This document shows, piece by piece, positions 9,233 through 18,439 of a stretch of DNA of 64,000 bases. The notes under the pieces were generated by a model, which saw only the letters and a program-made list of their open reading frames with translations, ran no database searches and was not told where the DNA came from. Where the stretch lies: the NCBI GenBank assembly GCA_030068145.1, contig JAPJBO010000084.1, forward strand, positions 1-64,000, in the 5' to 3' direction. Position 1 is the first letter of the stretch, and every line of letters begins with the position of its first letter. The DNA is from Diplonema papillatum. Taxonomy: Eukaryota; Euglenozoa; Diplonemea; Diplonemida; Diplonemidae. The position numbers were made by a program, and so were the translations under genes.

Positions 9233-9444
9233 CATGCAGGGTCAGAACCTTGTGTCTTTTTGGAAATGGCCAAAATTTTATTTCCAGAAAAAAAATGGGT
9301 TTTTTGAATTTTAAAATTTTGGAACAAACTCTGCGGTAATTTTTGCGGAAGTTGAGCAATTTTTTTTTTTGCCAAATTTTTTTTTTGGGGTCCATCGGCC
9401 CTGCGGGAGCGTTTTAAAAAGACACAAGGTTTTGACCCTGCATG
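9233..9444 (+). mobile_element. CATGCAGGG MITE copy 6 (TSD CTAT)
   Basis: Flanked by CTAT at 9229-9232 and 9445-9448. Inserted in the RT frame of VIPER-like copy 2. Confidence 0.92.
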
Positions 9445-9535
9445 CTATCAGCCTGTTTCCAGGTGACGGCACTTTTGGGCTACGCTGTCCAGCCGCTGTG
9501 TTTCCCGCACAACGTCTGATCGATCACCAGTGTAC

Positions 9536-9747
9536 CATGCAGGGTCAGAACCTTGTGTCTTTTTGGAAATGGCCAAAATTTTATTTCCAGAAAAAAAATG
9601 GGTTTTTTGAATTTTAAAAGTTTGGAACAAACTCTGCGGTAATTTTTGCGGAAGTTGAGCAAAATTTTTTTTTGCCAATTTTTTTTTTTGGGGTCCATCG
9701 GCCCCGCGGGAGCGTTTTAAAAAGACACAAGGTTCTGACCCTGCATG
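9536..9747 (+). mobile_element. CATGCAGGG MITE copy 7 (TSD GTAC)
   Basis: Flanked by GTAC at 9532-9535 and 9748-9751. Lies directly after the catalytic WIDNIR codons of the RT. Confidence 0.92.
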
Positions 9748-9814
9748 GTACCTGATGTTGTCTATCCACACTTGGGTGGAGACTCCGGTGGCCGCACATG
9801 CTGATACTACGTAC

Positions 9815-10025
9815 CATGCAGGGTCAAAACCTTGTGTCTTTTTGAAAATGGCAAAAAAAAAAATTCCGGAAAAAAGTTGGGTTTTTTGAATTTTAAAAGT
9901 TTGGAACAAACTCTGCGGTAATTTTTGCGGAAGTTGAGCAAAATTTTTTTTTGCCAATTTTTTTTTTTGGGGTCCATCGGCCCCGCGGGAGCGTTTTAAA
10001 AAGACACAAGGTTTTGACCTGCATG
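9815..10025 (+). mobile_element. CATGCAGGG MITE copy 8 (TSD GTAC)
   Basis: Flanked by GTAC at 9811-9814 and 10026-10029; one C is missing from the GACCC of the right end. Inserted in the RT frame. Confidence 0.92.
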
Positions 10026-10933
10026 GTACCCGGGATCACCTGCTGCTGAGGCGGCCAATGTATGCATCAGTTCTGGTGAGCACGTGTGTCCCATGGGCAG
10101 ACGTGTGAGCTCATACCAACTTCCGGAGTCCGTTGGAAAACGGAAACACTCCCGTGAAGTGATCGGTATTTCGATCGCAAAAAATCCTGTACGGAAATCA
10201 CGCATACTTCCACAATGGTCAATTGCTGCATGCAAATAGTTTGAGATATGCCCTAAAGGCACATCGGCTTTGTACCCCTCCTTTGCTGCTACTTCGTTGG
10301 CCTGCTTGGTCCAGAGAATGAACCGTTGTCTGAAACCGGTGGGTTTCTCCTCGAGTACCGTAGGGAACATTCTGCAACTTCCCTGGGCCTTCTGCAGGCT
10401 GGGCAACTCCACATTTCACCAACTCTTCAGCATGACGCTCTTGAAACTTACTCTTTTGCGAAAAACTGTGTGGAACTGACTGTGGTAGCTGTGGTAGCGT
10501 CGGAAAAAATGTTTTATTCCAGACTTCGTCGAAACGAGCCTTTCTTTCGGGGAGAAGTCGATCACGCAGACGTTGTATGTGCATAGGCTCCACAGAAGTG
10601 ACATGCAGTGGTGCTTTCATTTCTGATTCTGTCTGTGGAAGACGTGAGCTATGTGCACGCCACGTAATGGTATGTGCCCGTGCTACACAAGGCAGGCGAT
10701 CTCGTGAGTTTCCAGAATAAAAGCTGGTAACTCCATGCTCTACAGGAATCGAGTAACATCCTGAGTCCGAAGGGCCCGTGCCAAGGCTATCATATCGCCT
10801 GCATAGCGGATAGTCATTGACGCTAAACCCTTTTCGGCTTGGTGCTTGGCTACTCGGGAGATTAGCTCGGGCTGAATGGGTGCGCCCTGTCCAAGGAGAA
10901 AGAGCAGATAGGTGATTGCCCCGCGCTTGATAC

Positions 10934-11144
10934 CATGCAGGGTCAAAACCTTGTGTCTTTTTGAAAATGGCAAAAAAAAAATTCCGGAAAAAAAATGGGT
11001 TTTTTGAATTTTAAAAGTTTGGAACAAACTCTGCAGTAATTTTTGAGGAAGTTGAGCAAGATTTTTTTTTTCCAAAATTTTTTTTAGGGCTCTATCGGCC
11101 CCGCGGGAGCGTTTTAAAAAGGCACAAGGTTTTGACCCTGCATG
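10934..11144 (+). mobile_element. CATGCAGGG MITE copy 9 (TSD ATAC)
   Basis: Flanked by ATAC at 10930-10933 and 11145-11148; the right ATAC is shared with copy 10, which follows immediately in the opposite orientation. Confidence 0.92.
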
Positions 11145-11148
11145 ATAC

Positions 11149-11359
11149 CATGCAGGGTCAAAACCTTGTGTCTTTTTAAAACGCTCCTGCGGGGCCGATG
11201 GAGCCCTAAAAAATTTTTTGGAAAAAAAAAAATTGCTCAACTTCCTCAAAAATTGCTGCAGAGTTTGTTCCAAACTTTTAAAATTCAAAAAACCCATTTT
11301 TTTTCCGAAATTTTTTTTTTGGCCATTTTCAAAAAGACACAAGGTTTTGACCCTGCATG
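11149..11359 (-). mobile_element. CATGCAGGG MITE copy 10 (TSD ATAC)
   Basis: Reverse orientation. ATAC at 11145-11148 and 11360-11363. Three ATACs separate and flank copies 9 and 10, as expected if one element inserted into the target duplication of the other. Confidence 0.92.
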
Positions 11360-11413
11360 ATACTGTGGGCGCTGTATGGAGACATTACCGGGTCTTGCCT
11401 CCAGCTCCTGGTA

Positions 11414-11625
11414 ACATGCAGGGTCAAAACCTTGTGTCTTTTTAAAACGCTCCTGCGGGGCCGATGGAGCCCTAAAAAAAATTTGGAAAAAAAAAAAATT
11501 GCTCAACTTCCTCAAAAATTGCTGCAGAGTTTGTTCCAAACTTTTAAAATTCAAAAAACCCATTTTTTTTCCGAATTTTTTTTTTTGGCCATTTTCAAAA
11601 AGACACAAGGTTTTGACCCTGCATG
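11414..11625 (-). mobile_element. CATGCAGGG MITE copy 11 (TSD GTAA)
   Basis: Reverse orientation, flanked by GTAA at 11410-11413 and 11626-11629. Only 50 bp of recombinase coding sequence separate it from copy 10. Confidence 0.92.
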
Positions 11626-12416
11626 GTAAGCCGATCCGTTGTCAGGTTGGTGAGCTGGGCAAACGGTGCGAGCTTCTGGTAGAGGTGTGCAATAAACTCC
11701 GTCAGCGGTCCAACAATTACAACAAGTCGAGATGCTCGGTACGGGTCGGCTCGGCTTGACTTCGGCGTGGTGAACCAGTCGATGATCACCTCGTTGCTGG
11801 AGACGAGGATGAACTGCTGTGACGTGAGGCACTGCGTTTCTCCCCATCTGCTGGCGGATTTCCATGCCACCATAGCAGCAAGGCGAACACGCGGTGTCAA
11901 TCCACCGCGGGATCGGCGGTGCCTGTGTTTCCGGGATCAGCGCTCCCTGTGCACGTAGAGCAGACGCGGCGCTCAAAAGTGCCTGGTTGTTGAACCCAAG
12001 GTGGCGAAATATTGCAGACAGTGTCTTGCTGGCTCTCTATTGAGACCCCTGTGGCCATTACGAAGAGCACCGCCGTGTCTGCATTTAGCGGAAGAGCATG
12101 TTGCTGCGCCCATGCTGTCAATCGTTGCCAGAGATACTTCCTGGTATCTGTGGTTGACGCCGCCCACATCCCTTCGACCATGCGTTGCAGTCTTGCAGCT
12201 GCCACAATCGGTGCGGTCAACCGTTCCGGCGCGCGGCTCGTGACTCCAACCCGATTCCTCCGGGCAGACGTTGCAACGTGAGTCAGGATTGCCCTCGCAA
12301 CAATTGTTTGCGGCTGGTCTACAGCACTCGACACTTGCATTGCCAAGGGCTGATTGACCGACGACGGATGCGGGGACAAGCGGAGGCAGCAACCTGTTGA
12401 ACGAGCGGTTTGATAA

Positions 12417-12628
12417 CATGCAGGGTCAAAACCTTGTGTCTTTTTAGAACGCTCCCGCGGGGCCGATGGTGCCCTAAAAAAAGTTTTGGAAAAAAAAAAA
12501 TTTGCTCAACTTCCTCAAAAATTGCTGCAGAGTTTGTTCCAAACTTTTAAATTCAAAAACCCCATTTTTTTTCCGAATTTTTTTTTTTTGGCCATTTTCA
12601 AAAAGACACAAGGTTTTGACCCTGCATG
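12417..12628 (-). mobile_element. CATGCAGGG MITE copy 12 (TSD ATAA)
   Basis: Reverse orientation, flanked by ATAA at 12413-12416 and 12629-12632; inserted near the start of the recombinase frame. Confidence 0.92.
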
Positions 12629-12828
12629 ATAAGGCACAAGCTGGAACGAGATGTGGTGGTGTCGGGAAGCAACTCTTGGCTGAATAATGGGCTGTCTTGT
12701 CTGGGTGCGAAACCAGCTTTTGAGAGGTCGAGATGAAGGTTGGGGAAACGAGGTAATTGGGACTTGCATAACGTACACGGGTTTTGGGGGGTAGTTGTCT
12801 ACCGACTGGACGGCGAGAAGCTGAGAAG

Positions 12829-12905
12829 GTCCCAGTCAATGACCCTTCCCAGCATTGGCGTTTCCCTGTCTTCGCTGTGGTGGTTGCATCGCGAAACCGC
12901 AGTAA
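12829..12905 (-). pseudogene. Gag C-terminus of VIPER-like copy 2
   Basis: The reverse strand reads …RQGNANAGKGH and a TGA, matching in place and spacing the gag end of copy 1 (…GQGNARAERNH). The frame upstream is interrupted by MITE copy 13. Nothing clearly gag-like remains beyond about 13440. Confidence 0.6.
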
Positions 12906-13357
12906 CATGCAGGGTCAAAACCTTGTGTCTTTTTGAAAATGGCAAAAAAAAAAATTCTGGAAAGGGAGAGATGGTTGACCTCACTCTCCCTGATGCTGTC
13001 GTGACTCGGCCTGACAAGCCCCCCTCCGGGGGAGTCACGGGGGATGGCCTCCTCAGCAGCAGTCTCTAAGGGCCCCCGGTTGTTTTAGTGGGTAGCGTTC
13101 GGCCACCATAGCTCCACGAACGTAGTCCCACACTCTCCGCTTAGTCCACGGGGGTCGTGCGTAAAGCATTTTTTCCGGGTTACCAAAAAAAAAAATTCTG
13201 GAAAAAAAATGGGTTTTTTGAATTTTAAAAGTTTGGAACAAACTCTGCAGTAATTTTTGAGGAAGTTGAGCAAATTTTTTTTTTCCAACTTTTTTTTTTG
13301 GGGTCCATCGGCTCCGCGGGAGCGTTTTAAAAAGACACAAGGTTCTGACCCTGCATG
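12906..13357 (+). mobile_element. CATGCAGGG MITE copy 13 with a 230-bp internal insertion (TSD GTAA)
   Basis: Flanked by GTAA at 12902-12905 and 13358-13361. The body is interrupted at about 12962-13190 by unrelated GC-rich sequence. The A-run plus ATTCTGGAA of the MITE is present on both sides of the insert, so the extra DNA came with a local duplication of about 17 bp. Confidence 0.88.
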
Positions 13358-13361
13358 GTAA

Positions 13362-13700
13362 GCTTTTCTTCAATTTGGTGGCGAGGCTTCTTGTGAACAA
13401 CGTACTGATACTGTATTAGCAAGCGTTGGAAGACCTTGTGAAAAGTGATTGCTCTGTGCCGCCCCCCTAAACCCAACCTGTTCGGCTGTGTTGTTCAAGT
13501 GACTTGACTTGTCTGGATTCCCCCAGTGAACTGCGATGTCACCTGAGGGGGTAATCTCAGCGGACAGCTGCGGTCTTCGCTTTCTTGGCAACACATCATG
13601 AAACAGCCAGAAATACCAGCGGAGATTGGGGAAAAATCCCCACTGTGCGTTCGTTTCTTGTTTTTCGGGTTTCGGGGACCTTTCCGAGGTCCCTCGGGGG
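13362..13700. other. No clear gene
   Basis: Left part may be remnant of VIPER-like gag; the right part has only weak low-complexity frames. Confidence 0.4.
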
Positions 13701-13790
13701 TGGAAAAGGCCTCTCGGCAGGGAAAACGGTCGCCACTCGGGACCCCTTCGGGGCCCCTTGTGGCGACCGTTTTCCCTGCCTCGGGACCTC
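13686..13790. repeat. Strong nested hairpin
   Basis: GGCAGGGAAAACGGTCGCCA starting at 13716 pairs perfectly over 21 bp with 13760-13780. Inside the loop GGGACCCC/GGGGCCCC can pair, and outside it GAGGTCCC (13686) pairs with GGGACCTC (13783). Confidence 0.85.
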
Positions 13791-13859
13791 TACAAGGCAT
13801 GTGTAACATACAGAGAGGCTCTCTGTATTTTACATATTTAGCAAAAAAAAACGCTAAAA

Positions 13860-13998
13860 ATGTATGTGAGGTGTGGGAGTGATGGTGTGAGTGGGAGTGG
13901 GGTGGTTGAGGTGAGTGGGTGGTGAGTGAGTGGTGGGAGTGTGAGTGGGGTGGTGTGAGTGTGATTGGTGTGAGTGAGGTGGGTGGGTTGAGTGTGGT
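13860..13998 (+). repeat. GTGAGTG-rich low-complexity tract
   Basis: Irregular repeats of GTGAGTGGG, GGTGTGAGTG and similar words over about 140 bp. Confidence 0.8.
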
Positions 13999-13999
13999 G

Positions 14000-14173
14000 C
14001 CAACACAGGTCAAACTGGATTTCTGTCTTGATCTTCCCTTTTGGAAGAGACACAGGCTAAACCAGGTTTCTGTCTTGAGGCACTTGCCAACACAGGTCAA
14101 ACTGGATTTCTGTCTCGATCTTCCCTTTGGGAAGAGACACAGGCTAAACCAGGTTTCTGTCTTGAGGCACTTT
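14000..14173 (+). repeat. 87-bp tandem duplication
   Basis: CCAACACAGGTCAAACTGG begins at 14000 and again at 14087; the two copies differ by only a few bases. Confidence 0.9.
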
Positions 14174-14189
14174 CTTTCTTGCTTTTGTT

Positions 14190-14480
14190 TCTGCCCCAAT
14201 GAAAGAGATGGTCTGAAAAGAAAGCGTCCAGGCTCAGGTCCAGCCCCCTTGCAACTTCCACTGGCTGAAGGCATGGATTTGTCTGAGGACGATGAAGAAG
14301 ATGAAGAAGACAAAGAAGATGAAGCCAGCAAGCCAGTTCCTGTTGCAAAGCACAGGCAGCAAGTGAAGCAGCGTAAGGTGGCCTCTATTGCATTGAAGCA
14401 GAAGGAAAGGCCTGAAGGCTACAGCGGTGTCTTCCGCAAGCGTGTGCAGGTGAAACCTGAATTTCGTTTGATTGACCTTA
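14190..14480 (+). CDS. Partial hypothetical ORF, acidic then basic
   Basis: The frame reads a basic start (KRKRPGSG), an acidic run (DLSEDDEEDEEDKEDEASK) and a basic segment ending RPEGYSGVFRKRVQ. It is cut by MITE copy 14 at 14482. I do not recognise the family. The alternating acidic and basic composition suggests a nuclear protein. Both ends are uncertain and it may be a fragment of a mobile-element gene. Confidence 0.35.
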
Positions 14481-14481
14481 T

Positions 14482-14693
14482 CATGCAGGGTCAAAACCTT
14501 GTGTCTTTTTGGAAATGGCAAAAAAAAAATTTCCAGAAAAAAATTGGGTTTTTTGAATTTTAAAACTTTGGAACAAACTCTGCAGTAATTTTTGTGGAAG
14601 TTGAGCAATTTTTTTTTTTGCCAAATTTTATTTTTGGGGTCCATCGGCCCCGCGGGAGCATTTTAAAAAGACACAAGGTTCTGACCCTGCATG
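14482..14693 (+). mobile_element. CATGCAGGG MITE copy 14 (TSD TTAT)
   Basis: Flanked by TTAT at 14478-14481 and 14694-14697. The right TTAT is followed directly by copy 15 in the same orientation. Confidence 0.92.
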
Positions 14694-14697
14694 TTAT

Positions 14698-14830
14698 CAT
14701 GCAGGGTCAAAACCTTGTGTCTTTTTGAAAATGGCAAAAAAAAAAATTCCAGAAAAAAAATGGGTTTTTTGAATTTTAAAAGTTTGGAACAAACTCTGCA
14801 GTAATTTTTGAGGAATATGAGCAAATTTTT
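14698..14830 (+). mobile_element. CATGCAGGG MITE copy 15, truncated
   Basis: Left end intact after a shared TTAT. It stops in the T-run at about 14828, where the sequence changes to TCTCACTCCCAG repeats and then array J. Confidence 0.88.
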
Positions 14831-14929
14831 TCTCTCACTCCCAGCAGTTTTTCTCACTACCAGTGAGTTTTTCCCTTTTTATCTCACTCCTTTGTAGCAC
14901 TGGTAAACCAGTGAGTTGTTAAAAGTTTC

Positions 14930-15812
14930 CGGCCTCCGCTTCGCAGTTTTGGAAGGTTCGTTTCTAGTTTTGGAAAGGTTCGTTTCTGGTGGTCGAGGTC
15001 GATTTTTGACACGATTCCCTTGGAATTTCGGCCGATCTCGTTTTAGTTTTGGAAGAGGTTCGTTTCTAGTTTTGGAATCGGTTCGTATCTAGTTTTGGAA
15101 GTGGTTCGTAACTTTTCGAAAAAGTAAACGAACCACTTCCAAAAGTAAACGAACTCTTCCAAAAGTAAACGAAGCGATTCCAAAACTAGTTTCGAACCTT
15201 CCAAAAGTAAACGAACCGATTCCAAAACTAGTTTCGAACCTTCCAAAAGTAAACGAACCGATTCCAAATTTAGAAACGAAGTTTCCAAAAGTAAACGAAC
15301 CGATTCCAAAACTAGAAACGAACCCTCCAAAAGTAAACGAACCCCACCCCCCCCCCCGGGTCCGCTTCGTTTACTTTTGGAATCGGTTCGTTTCTAGTTT
15401 TGGAATCGGTTCGTTTCTAGTTTTGGAACCGGTTCGTTTACTTTGGGAAACTTCGTTTCTAGTTTTGGAATCGGTTCGTTTCTGGGCTCTTTTTGGGCTG
15501 ATTTAGCTTGGGGAGTGCTTCGTTTACTTTTGGAATGTTCGAAACTAGTTTTGGAAGGTTCGTTTCTAGTTTTGGGCGGCTCGTTTACTTTTGGAACCGG
15601 TTCGTTTACTTTTGGAACCGGTTCGTTTCTAGTTTTGGAATCGGTTCGTTTACTTTTGGAATCGGTTCGTTTACTTTTGGAATCGGTTCGTTTACTTTTG
15701 GAATCGGTTCGTTTACTTTTGGAAACTTCGTTTCTAGTTTTGGAATCGGTTCGTTTACTTTTGGAATCGGTTCGTTTACTTTTGGAATCGGTTCGTTCAC
15801 TTTTGGCTGTTT
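14930..15812. repeat. GGTTCGTTT / AGTTTTGGAA array, copy 1 (with strand switch and poly-C)
   Basis: Tandem words of about 23 bp (GGTTCGTTTACTTTTGGAAT and variant GTTTCTAGTTTTGGAA). Orientation flips near 15115 (GTAACTTTTCGAAAAAGT) and again at the poly-C/G tract 15342-15360. Frames through it are artefacts of the repeat. A shorter relative lies at 18440-18943. Confidence 0.9.
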
Positions 15813-15839
15813 TTGCAGGAGTTACCACAGTTTTCCACA

Positions 15840-16252
15840 ATTTCCATACTTTTCAGATTTTGGCCATATTTGCCAGATCTTGGCCATTTTTTGTCAAATT
15901 TTCCAGATTTTGGCCATTTTTGCCAAGTTTTCCAGATTTTGGCCATTTTTGCCGGATTTTGGCCATTTTTGCCAAATGTTCCAGATTTTGGCCATTTTTG
16001 CCGGATTTTGGCCATCTTGGCCAAATTTTCCCATTTTTGCCAGATTTTCCAGATTTTGGCCATTTTTGCCGGATTTTGGCCATTTTTGCCAAATTTTCCA
16101 GATTTTGGCCATTTTTGCCAGATTTTCCAGATTTTGGCCATTTTTGCCGGATTTTGGCCATTTTGCCAAATTTTCCAGATTTTGGCCATTTTTGCCAGAT
16201 TTTCCAGATTTTGGCCATTTTTGCCGGATTTTGGCCATTTTGGCCAAAATAA
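15840..16252 (+). repeat. GGCCATTTTTGCC tandem array
   Basis: Repeats of about 21 bp alternating CCAGATTTTGGCCATTTTTG with a shorter CCGGATTTTGGCCATTTT variant. No stops occur in several frames because of the unit length; not a gene. Confidence 0.9.
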
Positions 16253-16257
16253 CATAA

Positions 16258-16466
16258 CATGCAGGGTCAAAACCTTGTGTCTTTTTGAAAATGGCAAAAA
16301 AATTTTCCGGAAAAAAATTGGGTTTTTTGAATTTTAAAAGTTTGGAACAAACTCTGCAGTAATTTTTGAGGAAGTTGAGCAAATTTTTTTTTTTCAAAAT
16401 TTTTTTTAGGGCTCCATCGGCCCCGCGGGAGCGTTTTAAAAAGACACAAGGTTTTGACCCTGCATG
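16258..16466 (+). mobile_element. CATGCAGGG MITE copy 16 (TSD ATAA)
   Basis: Flanked by ATAA at 16254-16257 and 16467-16470. Confidence 0.92.
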
Positions 16467-17113
16467 ATAAGGAGTATGCCGTGGCATACTCCTCGACTGG
16501 GCACAGGAGCTGTTCGTGCAGCCCTACCGCCTTCGACGAGACTTGCGCAGGTTGCGTGTGCGTAGTCTCCGTGATGAGAGGGGAGACAGGGCGTCCTCCT
16601 CGCGCGGCACTCATCTCGATTGCAGAGCACATGGCTGCGGCGATGCAAGGATCAAGTCTGATGCGCGAACTCCCAGACGTCTTCCGAGAAGTCTCTGCGT
16701 TCGCTCGAATTTATGTGGCTGCTGACACCGCAGCACCTGCTAAACCATCATCGAAAAGAGCACGAGCAAAGCCCGCGAAACCCTCAGCGAAAGGAAAAAA
16801 GGGGGCCGCGAAACCCGCAACATCCCGTCGAGCTTCTGTATCGTCGTCCGCATCGTCGTCCGCACCGCCGTCAGTTGTTGGCACAAAACGGTGTAAGCCG
16901 TCGCAAAAGAAGCCACCCGCAAAGAAGCCGCACTCAAAGCCTTCTGTATTTTCGTCCACATTGTCGTCCACATCGTCGTCCGCATCGTCCGCATCGTCGT
17001 CCGCACCGCCGTCAGTTGTTGGCACAAAACGGGGTAGGCCGTCGCAAAAGAAGCCACCAGCAAAGAGCTCGAAGCCGCACTCAAAGCAGTCAAAGAAGCC
17101 GAGATCCTCGTAG
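16454..17113 (+). CDS. Low-complexity Lys/Ser-rich ORF with AT-hook-like motif
   Basis: The frame begins inside the right end of MITE copy 16, so the true start is later; the first internal ATG is in VSVMRGETGR. The C-terminal half is Ser/Pro/Lys-rich and contains a duplicated block: SAPPSVVGTKRCKPSQKKP and SAPPSVVGTKRGRPSQKKP. The second copy carries an AT-hook core (KRGRP); in the first the core is altered to KRCKP. A DNA-binding nuclear protein or mobile-element ORF is possible. Its 3' end runs into the 173-bp tandem repeat. Confidence 0.35.
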   Translation: MTLHDKEYAVAYSSTGHRSCSCSPTAFDETCAGCVCVVSVMRGETGRPPRAALISIAEHMAAAMQGSSLMRELPDVFREVSAFARIYVAADTAAPAKPSSKRARAKPAKPSAKGKKGAAKPATSRRASVSSSASSSAPPSVVGTKRCKPSQKKPPAKKPHSKPSVFSSTLSSTSSSASSASSSAPPSVVGTKRGRPSQKKPPAKSSKPHSKQSKKPRSS

Positions 17114-17130
17114 CAGCCGGGGCCAACCTC

Positions 17131-17655
17131 CTTAAAACCACCGGGACCAGTCGAAAGAGCCGCTTTGAAGAAACTGCCGAAGTAGTGCATACGCGTGGGC
17201 ACCCAGTCGTCGTCCGAACTTCAGTCCCCCACCCCTCCATCTCCTATCAGCTCCGTCATCAACATTCCATCATCAGCACCCTTCACCTCCCTCGCAGCAG
17301 CCCCTTAAAACCACCGGGACCAGTCGAAAGAGCCGCTTTGAAGAAACTGCCGAAGTAGTGCATACGCGTGGGCACCCAGTCGTCGTCCGAACTTCAGTCC
17401 CCCACCCCTCCATCTCCTATCAGCTCCGTCATCAACATTCCATCATCAGCACCCTTCACCTCCCTCGCAGCAGCCCCTTAAAACCACCGGGACCAGTCGA
17501 AAGAGCCGCTTTGAAGAAACTGCCGAAGTAGTGCATACGCGTGGGCACCCAGTCGTCGTCCGAACTTCAGTCCCCCACCCTATCAGCTCTGTCATCAACA
17601 TTCCATCACCGGCACCCTTCACCTCCCTCGCAGCAGCCGGGGCCAACCCCCTTAA
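17131..17655 (+). repeat. 173-bp tandem repeat, three copies
   Basis: CTTAAAACCACCGGGACCAG starts at 17131, 17304 and 17477; the third copy lacks a CTCCATCTCC segment. The stop of the AT-hook ORF lies just upstream of the first copy, so the unit probably derives from that gene's 3' region. Confidence 0.9.
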
Positions 17656-18430
17656 AAACCCCGGCTGGCCTCTCAAAAAAAAGTCTAAAAAAAAATTGTG
17701 TTTCCGACTGAGCGAACGTCGCCGGAAACACAAAAAAAAGGGGGAAAACGCCACCCAGGGTCACAAGGCCTGGGCGCATGCTGCAAGGCCGTTGCGAGCT
17801 GTTGAGTGACCCTGGGTCGGAGGAATATTTCTGATGGATGCTAGCTGGTTGTGTACTGGATCGAAACAAGCATTGTAGCTATTTTAGACTATTAACACTG
17901 CATTCTTATAACTAACTAAATTCTTTCTATCCTAGCGGCTATTAGCATACACGATAACCGGATGACATAAAATTGTCCGCAAATACACACAGCAGATCAA
18001 AGAAAGGGGGGCAAAGGTGGAAAATGCAGATCAAACGGGAGTAGAATGTGCACACGCTTATCCGACTCTTGACTTACTATGCCGTGTTCTGAAAGCTGTC
18101 GAGGGGCCCCTCCATAGGTTCTCGCATGATTCGTTCGCCTTTGTAACACTATCCGTTTGTAGTACGCTTCGCAATTGTGTTCTTGCACTCTAGCCGAATG
18201 GCGGGTGGCGGATTTCCGCGCTCGGGCGCAAGACACGATTATGCTGCTTTTGCAGTGCAAGCCGAACCCGGTTCGCGACTTCGGTTGCGGTAAAGTGTTA
18301 CGAAGTCTTCGGCTTTCAGATCCGGATACGCGTATGCAACAGATAGTTAGAGGTCACTTGAAGGATACCCGTGTGCAGCGTTCGAAAGAGTTTGCGTATC
18401 TGGCGTCTTTTTTTTGGGGGGAACTCTTTC
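17656..18430. other. No recognised gene
   Basis: Unique-looking sequence with an A-rich start; frames up to 93 codons on both strands without motifs. Confidence 0.5.
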
Positions 18431-18439
18431 GACCCTCTT

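Larger units (their letters stand above)
8871..10690 (-). pseudogene. RT fragment of VIPER-like copy 2, split by three MITEs
   Basis: Pieces at 10620-10030, 9810-9752, 9531-9449 and 9228-8875 align in order with the RT of copy 1. Landmarks are ERHAEELVKCG, TGFRQRFILWT, LTRLPMGHTCSPELMHTL, VWIDNIR and YDFLGVAFDH. Removing each MITE with one target duplication rejoins the frame exactly at two of three junctions (…DPGYVVSAC… and …DNIRYTGDR…). Next to the third there is a one-base shift upstream of VTWKQADSVD. A separate frameshift lies near 10370 between the NVP and TVLEEKPTG segments. The RNase H catalytic part is lost at 8871. Confidence 0.8.
10740..12778 (-). pseudogene. Tyrosine recombinase of VIPER-like copy 2, split by four MITEs
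   Basis: Coding pieces lie at 12778-12633, 12412-11630, 11409-11364 and 10929-10740. Landmarks are LPLNADTAVLFVMATGV, AWKSASRWGE, RSWRQDP, SAHSIKRGAITYL, VAKHQ and TIRYAGD. After removal of the MITEs the frame is continuous across all three insertion points (…VPYQTARS…, …DRLTRSWRQDP…, …SPYSAHSIKRG…). At least one frameshift remains between the ATGVSIESQQ segment and the VRLAAMVAWKSASRWGE segment (11.90-12.05 kb). It shares with copy 1 the HSIKR version of box II. Its stop at 10740 does not overlap an RT start. Confidence 0.8.
8871..13440 (-). mobile_element. VIPER-like retrotransposon copy 2, decayed and carrying eight MITEs
   Basis: Minus-strand homologues of all three ORFs of copy 1 are present in the same order: gag end (12.83-12.90 kb), recombinase (10.74-12.78 kb) and RT (8.87-10.69 kb). 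RNase H is missing and no split direct repeats are seen. Eight MITEs of the CATGCAGGG family interrupt it (9233, 9536, 9815, 10934, 11149, 11414, 12417, 12906). Copy 1 has none. Protein sequence differs from copy 1 throughout, so this is another subfamily rather than a recent duplicate. Confidence 0.85.

Noticed and set aside
15043..16487. Long frames in the GGTTCGTTT and GGCCATTTT arrays on both strands
   Set aside because: Pure consequences of tandem repeats; several frames on both strands are open at once.
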